Counted from the first letter of the stretch, positions 7,167 through 16,747 are shown. The stretch is DNA of 59,248 nucleotides from UMGS75 sp963648435 (GCA_963648435.1 CAVJDT010000005.1:1-59248), one strand, 5' to 3'. The notes: generated from the letters alone by a model not told the origin. Numbers and translations: made by a program.

Positions 7167-10154
7167 CTATATATATATATCTGTACCAGCTAAAATATCT
7201 ATCGTATGATTTTCTAAGCTTGATACTCCATTTCCCAATACACCAGATCTTAAAACTACATAATTATAGCGATGACTATCTTGTTCATTATTTTCACTAT
7301 TTTCGTTTTCAAACTCGTTAGCAGAAGCATTTTCTTTTTTCACAAAAATACCATAATAAATATTTCTTTGTATGTTGCATTCATACTCAATAGTTATATT
7401 GTAACTTCCAGTGCTATTGAAGTGTATTTTTTGTATTTTATCTTCAGCAATCACATCGGTGTTAAACGTGTTATTAGAGTTTTCAGCAAATGTATTTAGT
7501 GGAATACTTTCAATTCGAAGTTGTAAATTTGATATTTCGTCAAAGTCAGTAACATAAATTTCTATACAATATGTGCGATACGGCACTGGTAAAAAAACTA
7601 TTGTACCTGTTTTGTTCATTTCCGCAAATAGTCCATCTAAAACGTATTCGCCATCTAACAAATGATTCTTTCCTATTTTTATATATTCAATTTTTTTGAC
7701 TGCTGTATCTGTGTCGTAATTAACTATTTTAAATATAATTCTATCCAAAACTGAATTCAAATTAGAGCCGACCAATTCAAACATATAAAACTCTTGTTCT
7801 GTTGTTGTAAAAATTAAAGAATTATGACCATTATGCATATGAGTTATAAGATCAATGTTAGTATCATTATTTGTTATTTCTTCTCTACCATAATATAAAC
7901 TATTGATTGTAACTTCTATTTCATCACTCTCAGTGTTTCCGCTCAAGATTGTGTATAAAACATGTATTCCTGACGTAAAATCTATCGTAAATTGATATAC
8001 TTTTTTTCCTGCTGAATTTGTTGAAACAACTATACTATTTTTTAGTTCAACTTCATTACTTGAATTTAATACTTCAAATTGTAGTTTTGAATTAGCAACT
8101 ATATATATTTCATATCTTGCACAACATAACACATTCAGTTCAAGCATTAATGTTTGATTTCTACGAATTGTTGCAGTAATCGTTGCATCATTATCATAAC
8201 CACTACGGCAATCTACTGTTTGTGTTGTTTTAAACTCACGAGGTATTTTTTTCAAGTCATCATTAGTAAGTGTATCAGGACTGTTATATATTGTAACATT
8301 ATCAGAATATAACAACAATTCATTTTCTGCGCGTACCAAGGAACTATTTGATGTAAAATAAATGCCTTCAAGTACACTGCAACGTTGAAATGCGGCATTA
8401 CGTATCACTTCAATTGTGTCGGGAATACGTATTGATGTAATGGAAGGATTACAATTTACATTATCAGCAAACGCACATAGTCCTATTTCAGTAACTGTTT
8501 TGCCATTTATTGTTGAAGGTATTTCTAAACTTTGTGTATTAATTGTTTTAAGCATTGTTCTTATGCCTACTTTATTTTCACCTATATTATACGTTTCAAA
8601 CAAATCATTAGTTTTATTCGTCATTTCTATATTTTTCAAAATATAAGATATTAACTCTGCGTCTCTTGTTTCCAAGTTATGAATCACCGGCACATTTTTT
8701 TGAGCTGTTTTATCTCTTTCAAAATTATAATTTTCAAATAGTTTTGTTTTATGTTTAAATCCTCTATATTGAATTTTTGTATTATTGTCATAATTTTTTC
8801 TGATTCCAAGTTGTGAATTTAAATCTACTAAAACATCATTATAGAAAATAATATCGTCATATTGTGATGAATATATTAGTTCTTTTGATATTAGTTTCGC
8901 AACAGCTGTTGGCGAACCATCTAATTCTAATTCTTGGAATATTCCAGATACTATTCCAGCAAGTTTTGAATAATTGAATGTAGTTTGATCCTTAATACCT
9001 TCTCTCCATCCTCTTTCTATTTCTCTTAAACTTATTGTTACAATATCCCACACGTCTGATTTGTTTTCTAATATAAAATATTCTTCTATATTCGATATTA
9101 CCCAACTAAATGTACTATATCCACCAATAGCATGTACATCAATGTTACTATATATAGTGTCATACGAATTATTCCATCTATTCAAATATGCTGTATACTT
9201 TTCTTCTTCTATTATATCTAAATATCCATCACCTAGACTTTTTAAAAATCCTGTTGTCAATAACTCAGCTGATGTACTTCCAAGATATGGTGTACCTAAA
9301 CTAAAAATTGAATTTACAATGTAAGGATGATCTAATGCATATTGTAGATTAGTGATACCACCTCTACTATGACCTATAAGATTTATTTTAGGCATTTTAT
9401 TATTGTTAAGTATCTTTACATCATATATTACTTTACTAATTACATAATTGAATTGTCTATACAAAACATCATTAAATGTATCTGAATTAAGACTTTCAAA
9501 TACTATTATTATTGGCTTACTAATATCAGTTATTCTATCATTACCATTTGCATCTTTAACTCTATAAACATCAGTACTTGAAGTGTTGTCATTAGTGTTG
9601 GTGACATTAATATTACTAGCAGTTTCATTACGGAGATTTTTTGGAGTATAACTTCTACATACATATGAATTTATTGTACCATTTTTAATATCTATGTTTT
9701 CTTTATTTATGTCATATAATTCATATATATAATCATCTTTTTCTTCTGCTTCTCCTGTTCTACACCAATATATATTAGCACCACCAACCAAGTTATTAAG
9801 CCTTGTAATTAACGAATCTTCGGTAAATGTAAATATACTATTTTCAGTATTTTCATTATTTTCATTACTCCAAACACTAGCATCACTTGTAAGTCCATGT
9901 GTTAATATCGTAATTTGTGGTGCTCCTGGCATAAATTCAGTTGGTACATTGTTATCAAAATTATAACTTATATTACCATTATTTATTTCTGTTGCGGTAT
10001 ATGTGTTTGTCTCACTATACAATCTTAAATCATCAAAAGAATAATTCGACCATTCCAACAAATTAGAATTAGCATTTACCTTATTTTTAGGTATAAACAT
10101 AAACAACAATACTAATATAATGCACATTAACATGAAACTTATTATTTTTTTCAT
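7167..10154 (-). CDS. Secreted lipase/PGAP1-like alpha/beta hydrolase with LRR segment, interrupted at a TA repeat
   Basis: As written, 995 codons ending in TAG at 7167-7169. Signal peptide at 1-29 (MKKIISFMLM...KVNAN) without a lipobox. The hydrolase domain spans about 75-300: oxyanion strand ITILTHG at 81-87 and nucleophile elbow GHSRGG at 261-266 with Ser263. A long insertion lies between them. A short BspA-type LRR follows near 550-600 (SIRIPDTIEVIRNAAFQRC). The rest is beta-rich and not recognised. The natural C-terminus probably lies in the next frame (6418-7166). Likely acts on lipids or esters outside the cell; the substrate is unknown. It follows two lipoprotein genes with similar start regions. 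Confidence 0.65.
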   Translation of the reverse strand: MKKIISFMLMCIILVLLFMFIPKNKVNANSNLLEWSNYSFDDLRLYSETNTYTATEINNGNISYNFDNNVPTEFMPGAPQITILTHGLTSDASVWSNENNENTENSIFTFTEDSLITRLNNLVGGANIYWCRTGEAEEKDDYIYELYDINKENIDIKNGTINSYVCRSYTPKNLRNETASNINVTNTNDNTSSTDVYRVKDANGNDRITDISKPIIIVFESLNSDTFNDVLYRQFNYVISKVIYDVKILNNNKMPKINLIGHSRGGITNLQYALDHPYIVNSIFSLGTPYLGSTSAELLTTGFLKSLGDGYLDIIEEEKYTAYLNRWNNSYDTIYSNIDVHAIGGYSTFSWVISNIEEYFILENKSDVWDIVTISLREIERGWREGIKDQTTFNYSKLAGIVSGIFQELELDGSPTAVAKLISKELIYSSQYDDIIFYNDVLVDLNSQLGIRKNYDNNTKIQYRGFKHKTKLFENYNFERDKTAQKNVPVIHNLETRDAELISYILKNIEMTNKTNDLFETYNIGENKVGIRTMLKTINTQSLEIPSTINGKTVTEIGLCAFADNVNCNPSITSIRIPDTIEVIRNAAFQRCSVLEGIYFTSNSSLVRAENELLLYSDNVTIYNSPDTLTNDDLKKIPREFKTTQTVDCRSGYDNDATITATIRRNQTLMLELNVLCCARYEIYIVANSKLQFEVLNSSNEVELKNSIVVSTNSAGKKVYQFTIDFTSGIHVLYTILSGNTESDEIEVTINSLYYGREEITNNDTNIDLITHMHNGHNSLIFTTTEQEFYMFELVGSNLNSVLDRIIFKIVNYDTDTAVKKIEYIKIGKNHLLDGEYVLDGLFAEMNKTGTIVFLPVPYRTYCIEIYVTDFDEISNLQLRIESIPLNTFAENSNNTFNTDVIAEDKIQKIHFNSTGSYNITIEYECNIQRNIYYGIFVKKENASANEFENENSENNEQDSHRYNYVVLRSGVLGNGVSSLENHTIDILAGTDIYI
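7168..7180. repeat. TA dinucleotide tract, (TA)6T, at the frameshift point
   Basis: Thirteen alternating T/A bases lie exactly where the lipase frame runs into a stop. The loss of one TA unit restores a single long frame. Such tracts are prone to slipped-strand mispairing. Confidence 0.9.
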
Positions 10155-10174
10155 TTTTATTTTATCCTTTCTTT

Positions 10175-10523
10175 TTATTTACGCTTCTTTTATTTCTTCC
10201 CATTTAGCATATAAATATGTTTTTACTATAACTGAATATTTTTTTGTTTCACCATCTTCTTCATTTATTTCTATATATTCTGAATATTTTGTTACTTCAT
10301 CATTTTCAAAATCCCATTCATTTATACATTCTGGTTCTGTGTACCATCCTTTAAATGTATATCCTTCTCTTGTTGGATCTTGTGGTTTTATTAAACTACC
10401 TAATGTTGAATCTAAATCATAAAAATCTCTACCAGTTGTTTCATAATTTAATTTATAAACTACATTGGCTTCTTTATATAAACCATTATTTTTGATTTCT
10501 TCACCATCATTTAAAAGATTACA
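10175..10523. repeat. Direct repeat copy 1 (about 349 bp), 3' part of lipoprotein gene
   Basis: Identical by eye to 11029-11377 at an offset of 854 bases. It covers the stop region and the C-terminal 110 or so codons of the tandem lipoprotein genes. Identity stops sharply after AGATTACA. Confidence 0.85.
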
Positions 10524-11009
10524 TAATATGAATCTTGAATGACTAATATATTTATTAAAATAGGGAAATTCATTACTTTGTTCATCCGGTGATAAAAGTG
10601 GTTCTTTGCCTTCATAAATAATTTTTCTTAAAAAAGGGCAAAGTAGAAATTGAATAATATTATTAAAACGCACTGGTGATTCTATATATACATATTCTAA
10701 TACATCACTCTCGAAAAGTCTTTTATCACCTAAAAAAACTTGAGGAGGCATATCTAAAGGAGTTAAAAATTTATATGTACATTCATAACCAACTCCCGAC
10801 ACTTTGTATCCATCTATATATGCAGGTATTGTCACTGCTTTTTTAGTTTTTCCTTCTTTTGAAAGTCCCATAATAATTGCGGTATTTTCTTCAGAAATCA
10901 TATAATTCAAATCACCTGAAATTATTAAATTAAGATCACTTTCTGAAGCACAACTTGTTATCATTAAAATTGAAAACATAATTAGTATTAAACTTATTAT
11001 TTTTTTCAT
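10179..11009 (-). CDS. Lipoprotein with Listeria-Bacteroides (InlB B-type) repeat, copy 1
   Basis: Start chosen at 11009 because the signal peptide MKKIISLILIMFSILMITSC begins there and its lipobox ITSC follows; the frame is open to 11057 but would add a charged leader overlapping the upstream gene. The C-terminal third carries an InlB B-repeat-like motif: PTREGYTFKGWYTEPEC, then a WDF...TYLYAKW ending. This family is common on surface proteins of gut bacteria. The N-terminal half has one IPAYIDGYKV segment like BspA-type LRR starts. The last 115 or so residues are identical to those of the 11033-11821 product. Function unknown; a surface adhesion role is possible. Confidence 0.7.
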   Translation of the reverse strand: MKKIISLILIMFSILMITSCASESDLNLIISGDLNYMISEENTAIIMGLSKEGKTKKAVTIPAYIDGYKVSGVGYECTYKFLTPLDMPPQVFLGDKRLFESDVLEYVYIESPVRFNNIIQFLLCPFLRKIIYEGKEPLLSPDEQSNEFPYFNKYISHSRFILCNLLNDGEEIKNNGLYKEANVVYKLNYETTGRDFYDLDSTLGSLIKPQDPTREGYTFKGWYTEPECINEWDFENDEVTKYSEYIEINEEDGETKKYSVIVKTYLYAKWEEIKEA

Positions 11010-11028
11010 TATCCTTAATCCTTTCTTC

Positions 11029-11377
11029 TTATTTACGCTTCTTTTATTTCTTCCCATTTAGCATATAAATATGTTTTTACTATAACTGAATATTTTTTTG
11101 TTTCACCATCTTCTTCATTTATTTCTATATATTCTGAATATTTTGTTACTTCATCATTTTCAAAATCCCATTCATTTATACATTCTGGTTCTGTGTACCA
11201 TCCTTTAAATGTATATCCTTCTCTTGTTGGATCTTGTGGTTTTATTAAACTACCTAATGTTGAATCTAAATCATAAAAATCTCTACCAGTTGTTTCATAA
11301 TTTAATTTATAAACTACATTGGCTTCTTTATATAAACCATTATTTTTGATTTCTTCACCATCATTTAAAAGATTACA
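11029..11377. repeat. Direct repeat copy 2 (about 349 bp)
   Basis: Partner of 10175-10523. The sharp edges and complete identity beside diverged N-terminal halves indicate recent duplication or gene conversion. Confidence 0.85.
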
Positions 11378-11821
11378 AAGTATTAAAATGTTACGTTCAC
11401 CACTACCACTAAAAGCTTCAAAACCATTTGATTGCTTATCAATTTCAGGCAATGGATCTTTTCCAACATATATTATTTTTTTTAAATTTGGACAAAGATT
11501 GAATTGATATTTGTTATTAAAGTAAACTATTGATTCTAAATATACACGTTCTAAGACGTCACTCATAAAAGTATTTTGAGTTTGTGTATTAGTAGAGTTT
11601 GTATTATCTTTTTTTCCTATTTCGGTTACTCTATACCAATCTATATAAGTTGGGATTGTCAATTCTCTTTTTGCTTGTCCTTCTTCTGAAAGTATCATAA
11701 TTACTGCTGTATCATCAGTTAAAAGATCATATCTGAAATCACCTGATAAACGTAAATCAACACAACTTGTAAGAGTAAACATTGTGATTATAATTAGTAT
11801 TAAGCTTATTATTTTTTTCAT
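11033..11821 (-). CDS. Lipoprotein with Listeria-Bacteroides (InlB B-type) repeat, copy 2
   Basis: A 262-residue lipoprotein with signal peptide MKKIISLILIIITMFTLTSC, lipobox LTSC. It has the same architecture as its downstream neighbour: an N-terminal domain with IPTYIDWYRV, a linker rich in N/T/Q (about 73-85), a CPNLKKIIYVGKDPL segment, and the repeat PTREGYTFKGWYTEPEC near the end. The N-terminal domains of the two paralogues are clearly related but only moderately similar, while the C-termini are identical. This contrast suggests conversion of the 3' part. Probably surface displayed through Lgt-dependent lipidation. Confidence 0.7.
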   Translation of the reverse strand: MKKIISLILIIITMFTLTSCVDLRLSGDFRYDLLTDDTAVIMILSEEGQAKRELTIPTYIDWYRVTEIGKKDNTNSTNTQTQNTFMSDVLERVYLESIVYFNNKYQFNLCPNLKKIIYVGKDPLPEIDKQSNGFEAFSGSGERNILILCNLLNDGEEIKNNGLYKEANVVYKLNYETTGRDFYDLDSTLGSLIKPQDPTREGYTFKGWYTEPECINEWDFENDEVTKYSEYIEINEEDGETKKYSVIVKTYLYAKWEEIKEA

Positions 11822-11853
11822 ATTTTTATTCTCTCCGTCATTTGTTACTTGTT

Positions 11854-12792
11854 TTAGATATTTGGCCGATAAATTGTTTTTCGATTAATACTGCCAATTG
11901 GACCACTTGATTTGCCTTTTTCTGTTTTTACAATTTCAGTAGAGATAGCTGTCATTTTAGCATCTGCTAAATCCATGAAATGTAAAGCAAAGGCTTCCAA
12001 TGTTCCTGGTTCTTTAGGACTACCATATTCTAATTCACCATGATGAGAAGCAATTAGATGTGATAGTAGTTTTACTTCTTCAGTTTCTGATACCCCAAGT
12101 TCAGTGGCAGTTGAAGCTATCATTTGTAGGCCTATTACAATATGACCTAAAAGATTTCCATCTTCAGTGTATACTGTTCCATGGATTCCGCTTAATTCTT
12201 TAGTTTTACCGATATCATGAACAATCGTACCAGCATATAACAAATCTTTACTCATACCAGGGTATAACTCTAAATATGTGTCAGCAAGTCTTAACATTGT
12301 GTATGTATGATAAGCAAGACCTGATGAATAGTTATGATGCATTGACATCGCCGCAGGATAAGTAAAATAAGCTTGGGCTACTTTACTTATAAGTTTTATT
12401 ACCATTTCTTTAAGAATTCTATTTTCGATTTTTCCAATATATCTTTTAATTTCTGTTCTTAAGGTTTCTTCAGTCATAGGAGCAGAGCGATAAAATTCTT
12501 TTTTATCATATTCATCATCTTCAGGTTTTCTGATTTCTCTAACCACAAATTGAGCTTTTCCAGCATATTCGTTAATGTGGGCTTCAAAATAGTAGACTTC
12601 CCCTCTTGTTAAATTAACTTTTTCTACTAGGTTAGTATCCCAAACTCTTGCATCTATTATCGTATCACCATCTGATAAACCAACACTATAATATGCACTT
12701 TTGTTAGGAGTATAACGTTGTTGTAAAGATTCTACTAAAGCGTAAAAATTTACATCTTCCCCAATTTTCATTGTACTAAATTTTCTTATCAT
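11854..12792 (-). CDS. yhaM: 3'-5' exoribonuclease YhaM (OB fold plus HD domain)
   Basis: A 312-residue protein. The N-terminal OB-like part (1-110, with DARVWD) precedes an HD-domain: HHNYSSGLAYHT near 152-163 and the metal-binding pair in IVHDIGK near 191-197, followed by SHHGELEYGSP. This arrangement and length match YhaM/Cbf1, which trims RNA 3' ends and single-stranded DNA in Firmicutes. It overlaps the upstream cca gene by 4 bases (ATGA), so the two are translationally coupled, linking tRNA 3'-end maturation to RNA trimming. Confidence 0.88.
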   Translation of the reverse strand: MIRKFSTMKIGEDVNFYALVESLQQRYTPNKSAYYSVGLSDGDTIIDARVWDTNLVEKVNLTRGEVYYFEAHINEYAGKAQFVVREIRKPEDDEYDKKEFYRSAPMTEETLRTEIKRYIGKIENRILKEMVIKLISKVAQAYFTYPAAMSMHHNYSSGLAYHTYTMLRLADTYLELYPGMSKDLLYAGTIVHDIGKTKELSGIHGTVYTEDGNLLGHIVIGLQMIASTATELGVSETEEVKLLSHLIASHHGELEYGSPKEPGTLEAFALHFMDLADAKMTAISTEIVKTEKGKSSGPIGSINRKTIYRPNI

Positions 12793-14273
12793 ATAATTCC
12801 CCTTTCTACTAAAACATTATACTTGGCATTGTTTGTGACAAGTGATTGTTTTACTTTTTCTTTAACCCTATTAGATATATCTATTTGTTCATCATGATCC
12901 ATTGTATCGTAGCCTTCAACCCCACGCATATATATATTATATAATTGTTTGAATTCATCCATATACATATTTTTTAGTTTTTCTAATTCAGCTGTTGATT
13001 CTGTCTCTACAGTATTATCTACTATTTTTGGTTCTTCTTTTTCATGGTTATTGATGCTATTATCCATTGCAAGTAGTCTTAATACTTCTTGTCTGATTAA
13101 GGCATTACTATTAGCAATTTCTCTATTGATTACTTTATTGACTAAAATATCCATAATCTCTGTTACTTTTGTTCCAGTTTTACCATCCATCATTTGAATT
13201 AATTCTTCAGGGGTAAACTTTAATTCTTTACGGTTTCTAATTGGTAAACTATCATCAAGTTTTTTAATTAATTTTGCTTGGTTTTTGTACTTTCTTTTAA
13301 CTGTAACTAATACTTGATTAGCTGATATTAAAAGTGAAGCACCATATTTATAAACCATCACCGCATCAACTTGATTTTCTTCTAACATTTGAGCGATTTG
13401 GATGATTCGTTCATATTCATTAATTGTGTTTCGATCAAAACAAGTGTTTTGAGGAATACTACCATACATATAATATAGTGCCGCAAATTTTTCAGTAATT
13501 GTTGTTTTTTTATACTTATAACCAATAAGCAATAACCATTTTTTATAAACCGCATCATAGCAGAATAAATCTAAATCTGCCATTTCAAGAATAGCATTAC
13601 GAGCATATTTGCCATTTAGTATTTTAACTAAAGCTTCGGTTTTTTTATTTTCCGAAACATCAGCTAAATATTGACGTGATGCTTTCATTGCATTTGTGGT
13701 TTTATGTTCTATTTTAAAATTGTATCTAGATACTAGTTCAAAACCGCGATATACACGTAGTGGATCTTCTTTAAATCTTTTTTTGCCTTTACCGATTACT
13801 CTAATTATTTTCTTTTTTAAATCTCTTTGACCTTTAATAATATCAACTATATTATAATTTGTGGTTAAAGCTAAGGCATTAACGGTGTAATCTCTTCTTA
13901 AAACATCATCTGTTAGTTTTTTTGAATAATGAATATCTTTAGTCTTTCTCGTAATTACCAGATTTTCTTCTCTAAAAGTTGTAATTTGAAAGGTTCTTCC
14001 ATTTTCTCTTAATTCAACACAACCAAGTTCTGAAAATTTGCCATTCGCATCAGGAAATATTTCTAAAATTTCTTTAGGGGTTGCGGTGGTAGCGATATCA
14101 ATATCTTTAAATGGTTCGTTTAATAGATAGTCTCTAACAGCACCACCAACGATATAGGCTTCATACATTTTTTCGCTAAGTCTTGTTACAATTTCCATAC
14201 CACGCATAAAGTATTCATATAAATTAATATCATAGTTTTTTAATTTTGTTAAATATTGGTTTTTAGGTGCCAT
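12789..14273 (-). CDS. cca: CCA tRNA nucleotidyltransferase / poly(A) polymerase family
   Basis: Class II nucleotidyltransferase. Motif GGAVRDYLL (near 43-51) and the catalytic DIDIAT pair follow at once, then the RRDYTVNALA and RFKEDPLRVYRGFEL signatures of the family. It adds or repairs the 3' CCA of tRNA in the cytoplasm. At 494 residues it is longer than the about 400 of the Bacillus enzyme. The extra 90 or so C-terminal residues (after QEVLRLLAMD) are charged and helical and not recognised. No HD domain is visible in this protein; an HD protein (YhaM) is encoded next door. The alternative is PcnB, but the Gram-positive context favours cca. Confidence 0.85.
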   Translation of the reverse strand: MAPKNQYLTKLKNYDINLYEYFMRGMEIVTRLSEKMYEAYIVGGAVRDYLLNEPFKDIDIATTATPKEILEIFPDANGKFSELGCVELRENGRTFQITTFREENLVITRKTKDIHYSKKLTDDVLRRDYTVNALALTTNYNIVDIIKGQRDLKKKIIRVIGKGKKRFKEDPLRVYRGFELVSRYNFKIEHKTTNAMKASRQYLADVSENKKTEALVKILNGKYARNAILEMADLDLFCYDAVYKKWLLLIGYKYKKTTITEKFAALYYMYGSIPQNTCFDRNTINEYERIIQIAQMLEENQVDAVMVYKYGASLLISANQVLVTVKRKYKNQAKLIKKLDDSLPIRNRKELKFTPEELIQMMDGKTGTKVTEIMDILVNKVINREIANSNALIRQEVLRLLAMDNSINNHEKEEPKIVDNTVETESTAELEKLKNMYMDEFKQLYNIYMRGVEGYDTMDHDEQIDISNRVKEKVKQSLVTNNAKYNVLVERGII

Positions 14274-14289
14274 GTTAAATTCTTCCTTT

Positions 14290-15387
14290 CTAAATATTAA
14301 ATCTAAACAACATTATGTCGCCATCTTGTACAACATAATCCTTTCCTTCTAATCGTACTTTACCTGCTTCTTTTACTTTTTGTGGGGTTCCATATGTGAT
14401 TAAATCATCATATGAGTAAGTTTCTGCTTTAATAAAACCTTTTTCAAAATCACTATGAATAACACCAGCACATTCAGGCGCTTTCATTCCTCTTTTAAAA
14501 GTCCAAGCACGACATTCTTTTTCACCAGCTGTGAAGAATGTGCATAAACCCAAGAGACTATAAGCTTCTAAAATTAAGTTTTCTAGTCCACTTTTTTTAA
14601 GGCCTAAATCTTCCAAAAACATTTCTTTATCTTCTTTGGACAAGGTACTTAGTTCTTCTTCTATTTTAGCACTTACAACAACTACTTTGGAATTAGTATG
14701 TGATGCATATTCTCGAACTTTTTCAACATAAGCATTACCAGTAACAATATCATCTTCAGAAACATTTGCAACATATAGCATTGGTTTCATCGTTAAAAAT
14801 TGATAATTTTTAATGAATAATTTTTCTTCATCTGTTAAGGGAATAAGTCTTGCGGGGACATTATTTAAAAAACCTTCTTGTAATCTTTTTAAAATATCAT
14901 ATTCTTTAACTGATTCTTTATCAACTTTCATCATTGCTTTTTTCTCAATTTTGGGAATTCTTTTTTCTACTACTTCAAGATCAGCTAAAATTAATTCCAA
15001 ATTAACGGTTTCAATATCATCGATTGGATCTACTTTGCCAGATACATGGATGATTGTACTACTATCAAAACAACGTACTACTTGGCATATTGCATCAACA
15101 TCACGAATATGTGATAAAAATTGATTACCTAATCCTTCACCGTGACTTGCTCCCTTTACAAGGCCTGCAATGTCTGTAAAAGAAAATGAAGTTGGAACAA
15201 TACTTCTAGGTTTAACGATTTCTACAATTTTATCTAATCTTTCATCATGTACTTCAACTACTCCAACATTTGGTTCAATCGTTGCGAAAGGGAAATTCGC
15301 AGCGTAAGCTCCTGCTTTTGTTATTGCATTGAAAAGAGTTGACTTTCCAACATTTGGTAAACCGACAATTCCGGCTGTTAAACTCAT
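14290..15387 (-). CDS. ychF: Redox-regulated ATPase YchF (Obg family)
   Basis: A 365-residue protein with P-loop GLPNVGKST at 8-16, the Obg-family hydrophobic switch, DIAGLVKGASHGEGLGNQF, and a coiled-coil insertion. The C-terminal TGS domain contains AECAGVIHSDFEKGFIKAE and ends in DGDIMLFRFNI. The NVSE-type nucleotide motif (NVSEDD) marks the ATP-preferring YchF branch. It binds ribosomes and affects translation under stress. Length and every motif match the family. It lies 16 bases before cca. Confidence 0.95.
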   Translation of the reverse strand: MSLTAGIVGLPNVGKSTLFNAITKAGAYAANFPFATIEPNVGVVEVHDERLDKIVEIVKPRSIVPTSFSFTDIAGLVKGASHGEGLGNQFLSHIRDVDAICQVVRCFDSSTIIHVSGKVDPIDDIETVNLELILADLEVVEKRIPKIEKKAMMKVDKESVKEYDILKRLQEGFLNNVPARLIPLTDEEKLFIKNYQFLTMKPMLYVANVSEDDIVTGNAYVEKVREYASHTNSKVVVVSAKIEEELSTLSKEDKEMFLEDLGLKKSGLENLILEAYSLLGLCTFFTAGEKECRAWTFKRGMKAPECAGVIHSDFEKGFIKAETYSYDDLITYGTPQKVKEAGKVRLEGKDYVVQDGDIMLFRFNI

Positions 15388-15400
15388 ATATAAGTGCCTC

Positions 15401-16213
15401 CTAAATAATAAATATAATTGTTATTAATATAATTCTAAGTATAACGTTAACTCCAATACTACGATTAGTATACATATAAATCGCACTTAAAGTAACGTTA
15501 AGTAATGTCATCATGATTACGGTTTCAAGTGACATTATCCAAATAAAATCTAAAAATGTACTAATAAGGGTTGTTACCACAATTATGGCTTTATCACCTA
15601 ATAATGTTTCATCATCAAGCATATCAATAACACGTTTTCTTAGTATTATTTCTTCACATATGGAAACTAAGATCATTGAGAAATATAATCCCCAAACATT
15701 AATACCACCACCATTTGGTAAGTAACGTTCGCTACCAATTAAATAATTAGTCATATATGATGGAATTAATTTAGTGTATGGTGTAAGCTTTGACAAAACA
15801 ATTATGATAGCCCCAACTAAAACTCCAACAATGATTGACCCTAAAAGCTGTTGAAGGTTACCATTAAAAAACATTTTTTTAAGTTCTTTATTGTAAAGAA
15901 TAATTAAAACTAAAAATAGTGATGCACTAGTAATTAGAATACTATTAGCACTAGATATTGTTTTAATCCATTCCCACTGATAACTTGTGGTTTTGGTAAA
16001 AATTAAAGTAAAAGTTACTGTAAAAACACCAGTACCCAAAAAAGCAATTGATAAGAATAAAATTAAGGCAAGTTTAAATTTGGCCATACTATCTAAATCT
16101 TTGTTTTTTTCTTTCATTACTTTGGCCATTTCTTCACTATGTTCACCACAATGAGTACAATATTCTTCATTAGGTTGTAAAACTTTAAAGCAATTTTTGC
16201 ATCTAATTTTCAC
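15401..16213 (-). CDS. Zinc-ribbon CPBP-family (CAAX protease-like) membrane protein
   Basis: The start was set at the GTG at 16213, preceded by GAGGGTGATAATA; a longer GTG start at 16228 overlaps that SD. An N-terminal zinc ribbon, CKNCFKVLQPNEEYCTHCG, is followed by about seven membrane helices. Helix five or so holds SICEEIILRKR, matching the EExxxR motif of CPBP intramembrane proteases. The later second motif (H or N residues) is not obvious; near 250 only asparagines are seen, so activity is uncertain. Zinc-ribbon/CPBP fusions occur in Firmicutes and their substrates are unknown. It has its own promoter at 16251-16279. Confidence 0.65.
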   Translation of the reverse strand: MKIRCKNCFKVLQPNEEYCTHCGEHSEEMAKVMKEKNKDLDSMAKFKLALILFLSIAFLGTGVFTVTFTLIFTKTTSYQWEWIKTISSANSILITSASLFLVLIILYNKELKKMFFNGNLQQLLGSIIVGVLVGAIIIVLSKLTPYTKLIPSYMTNYLIGSERYLPNGGGINVWGLYFSMILVSICEEIILRKRVIDMLDDETLLGDKAIIVVTTLISTFLDFIWIMSLETVIMMTLLNVTLSAIYMYTNRSIGVNVILRIILITIIFII

Positions 16214-16250
16214 TATTATCACCCTCACTTATTTTTCTATAATCTTTCTT

Positions 16251-16279
16251 ATTATAGCATAGATATATATTTTTTGCAA
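16251..16279 (-). promoter_or_regulatory. Sigma-A promoter of the CPBP gene
   Basis: TTGCAA, 17 bases, TATAAT on the minus strand, about 40 bases before the GTG start. Confidence 0.75.
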
Positions 16280-16362
16280 TGTTAAGACTAAAATTAATTT
16301 ATTATGTGTGTTTATGTAGTTTTATTTTTGCTTAAATGGTATAATCATTATGGTGATAAAAT

Positions 16363-16674
16363 ATGGAAAAATATGTACAAATAATTATTCTTTCTCATAC
16401 ATATACTACTGATAATAGTAATATATTAGTTATTAATGAACCGGTTACACTTGTTGACGAAAATCATCTTCTTGTAAATAACATTAGTTATACATTTGAT
16501 TATTTAATTTTTACAAACCCCGTTCAAATTATTAATTTTAATGAAACTAGTATTATGCATGAAAATAAAATTCCGGTTACTAATTGCTTTTATCAAACTA
16601 CTTATGAGAATGTTTACTACCCATTTGGTGAAAATATTGATGAAGCATTAAGTAATATTTTTGAAAATAATTAG
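16363..16674 (+). CDS. Hypothetical protein, 103 aa
   Basis: A small protein beginning MEKYVQIIILSHTYTT and rich in I, N and T; I recognise no domain. It is predicted to be mainly beta and has no signal peptide or membrane helix. The start is preceded by GGTGAT and a TATAAT at 16340-16345. A hairpin terminator at 16677-16713 separates it from the PBP gene, so it appears to be transcribed alone. Codon use resembles the neighbours and supports a real gene, but no function can be given. Confidence 0.5.
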   Translation: MEKYVQIIILSHTYTTDNSNILVINEPVTLVDENHLLVNNISYTFDYLIFTNPVQIINFNETSIMHENKIPVTNCFYQTTYENVYYPFGENIDEALSNIFENN

Positions 16675-16676
16675 AC

Positions 16677-16713
16677 AAATATTTCCACTTTATAGTTGGG
16701 AATATTTTCTTTT
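16677..16713 (+). terminator. Terminator after the 103-aa gene
   Basis: Stem AAATATTTCC / GGGAATATTT followed by TTTTCTTTTT. Confidence 0.65.
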
Positions 16714-16747
16714 TATTAGTAAATCATATATATAGAAGGTTGATGAT

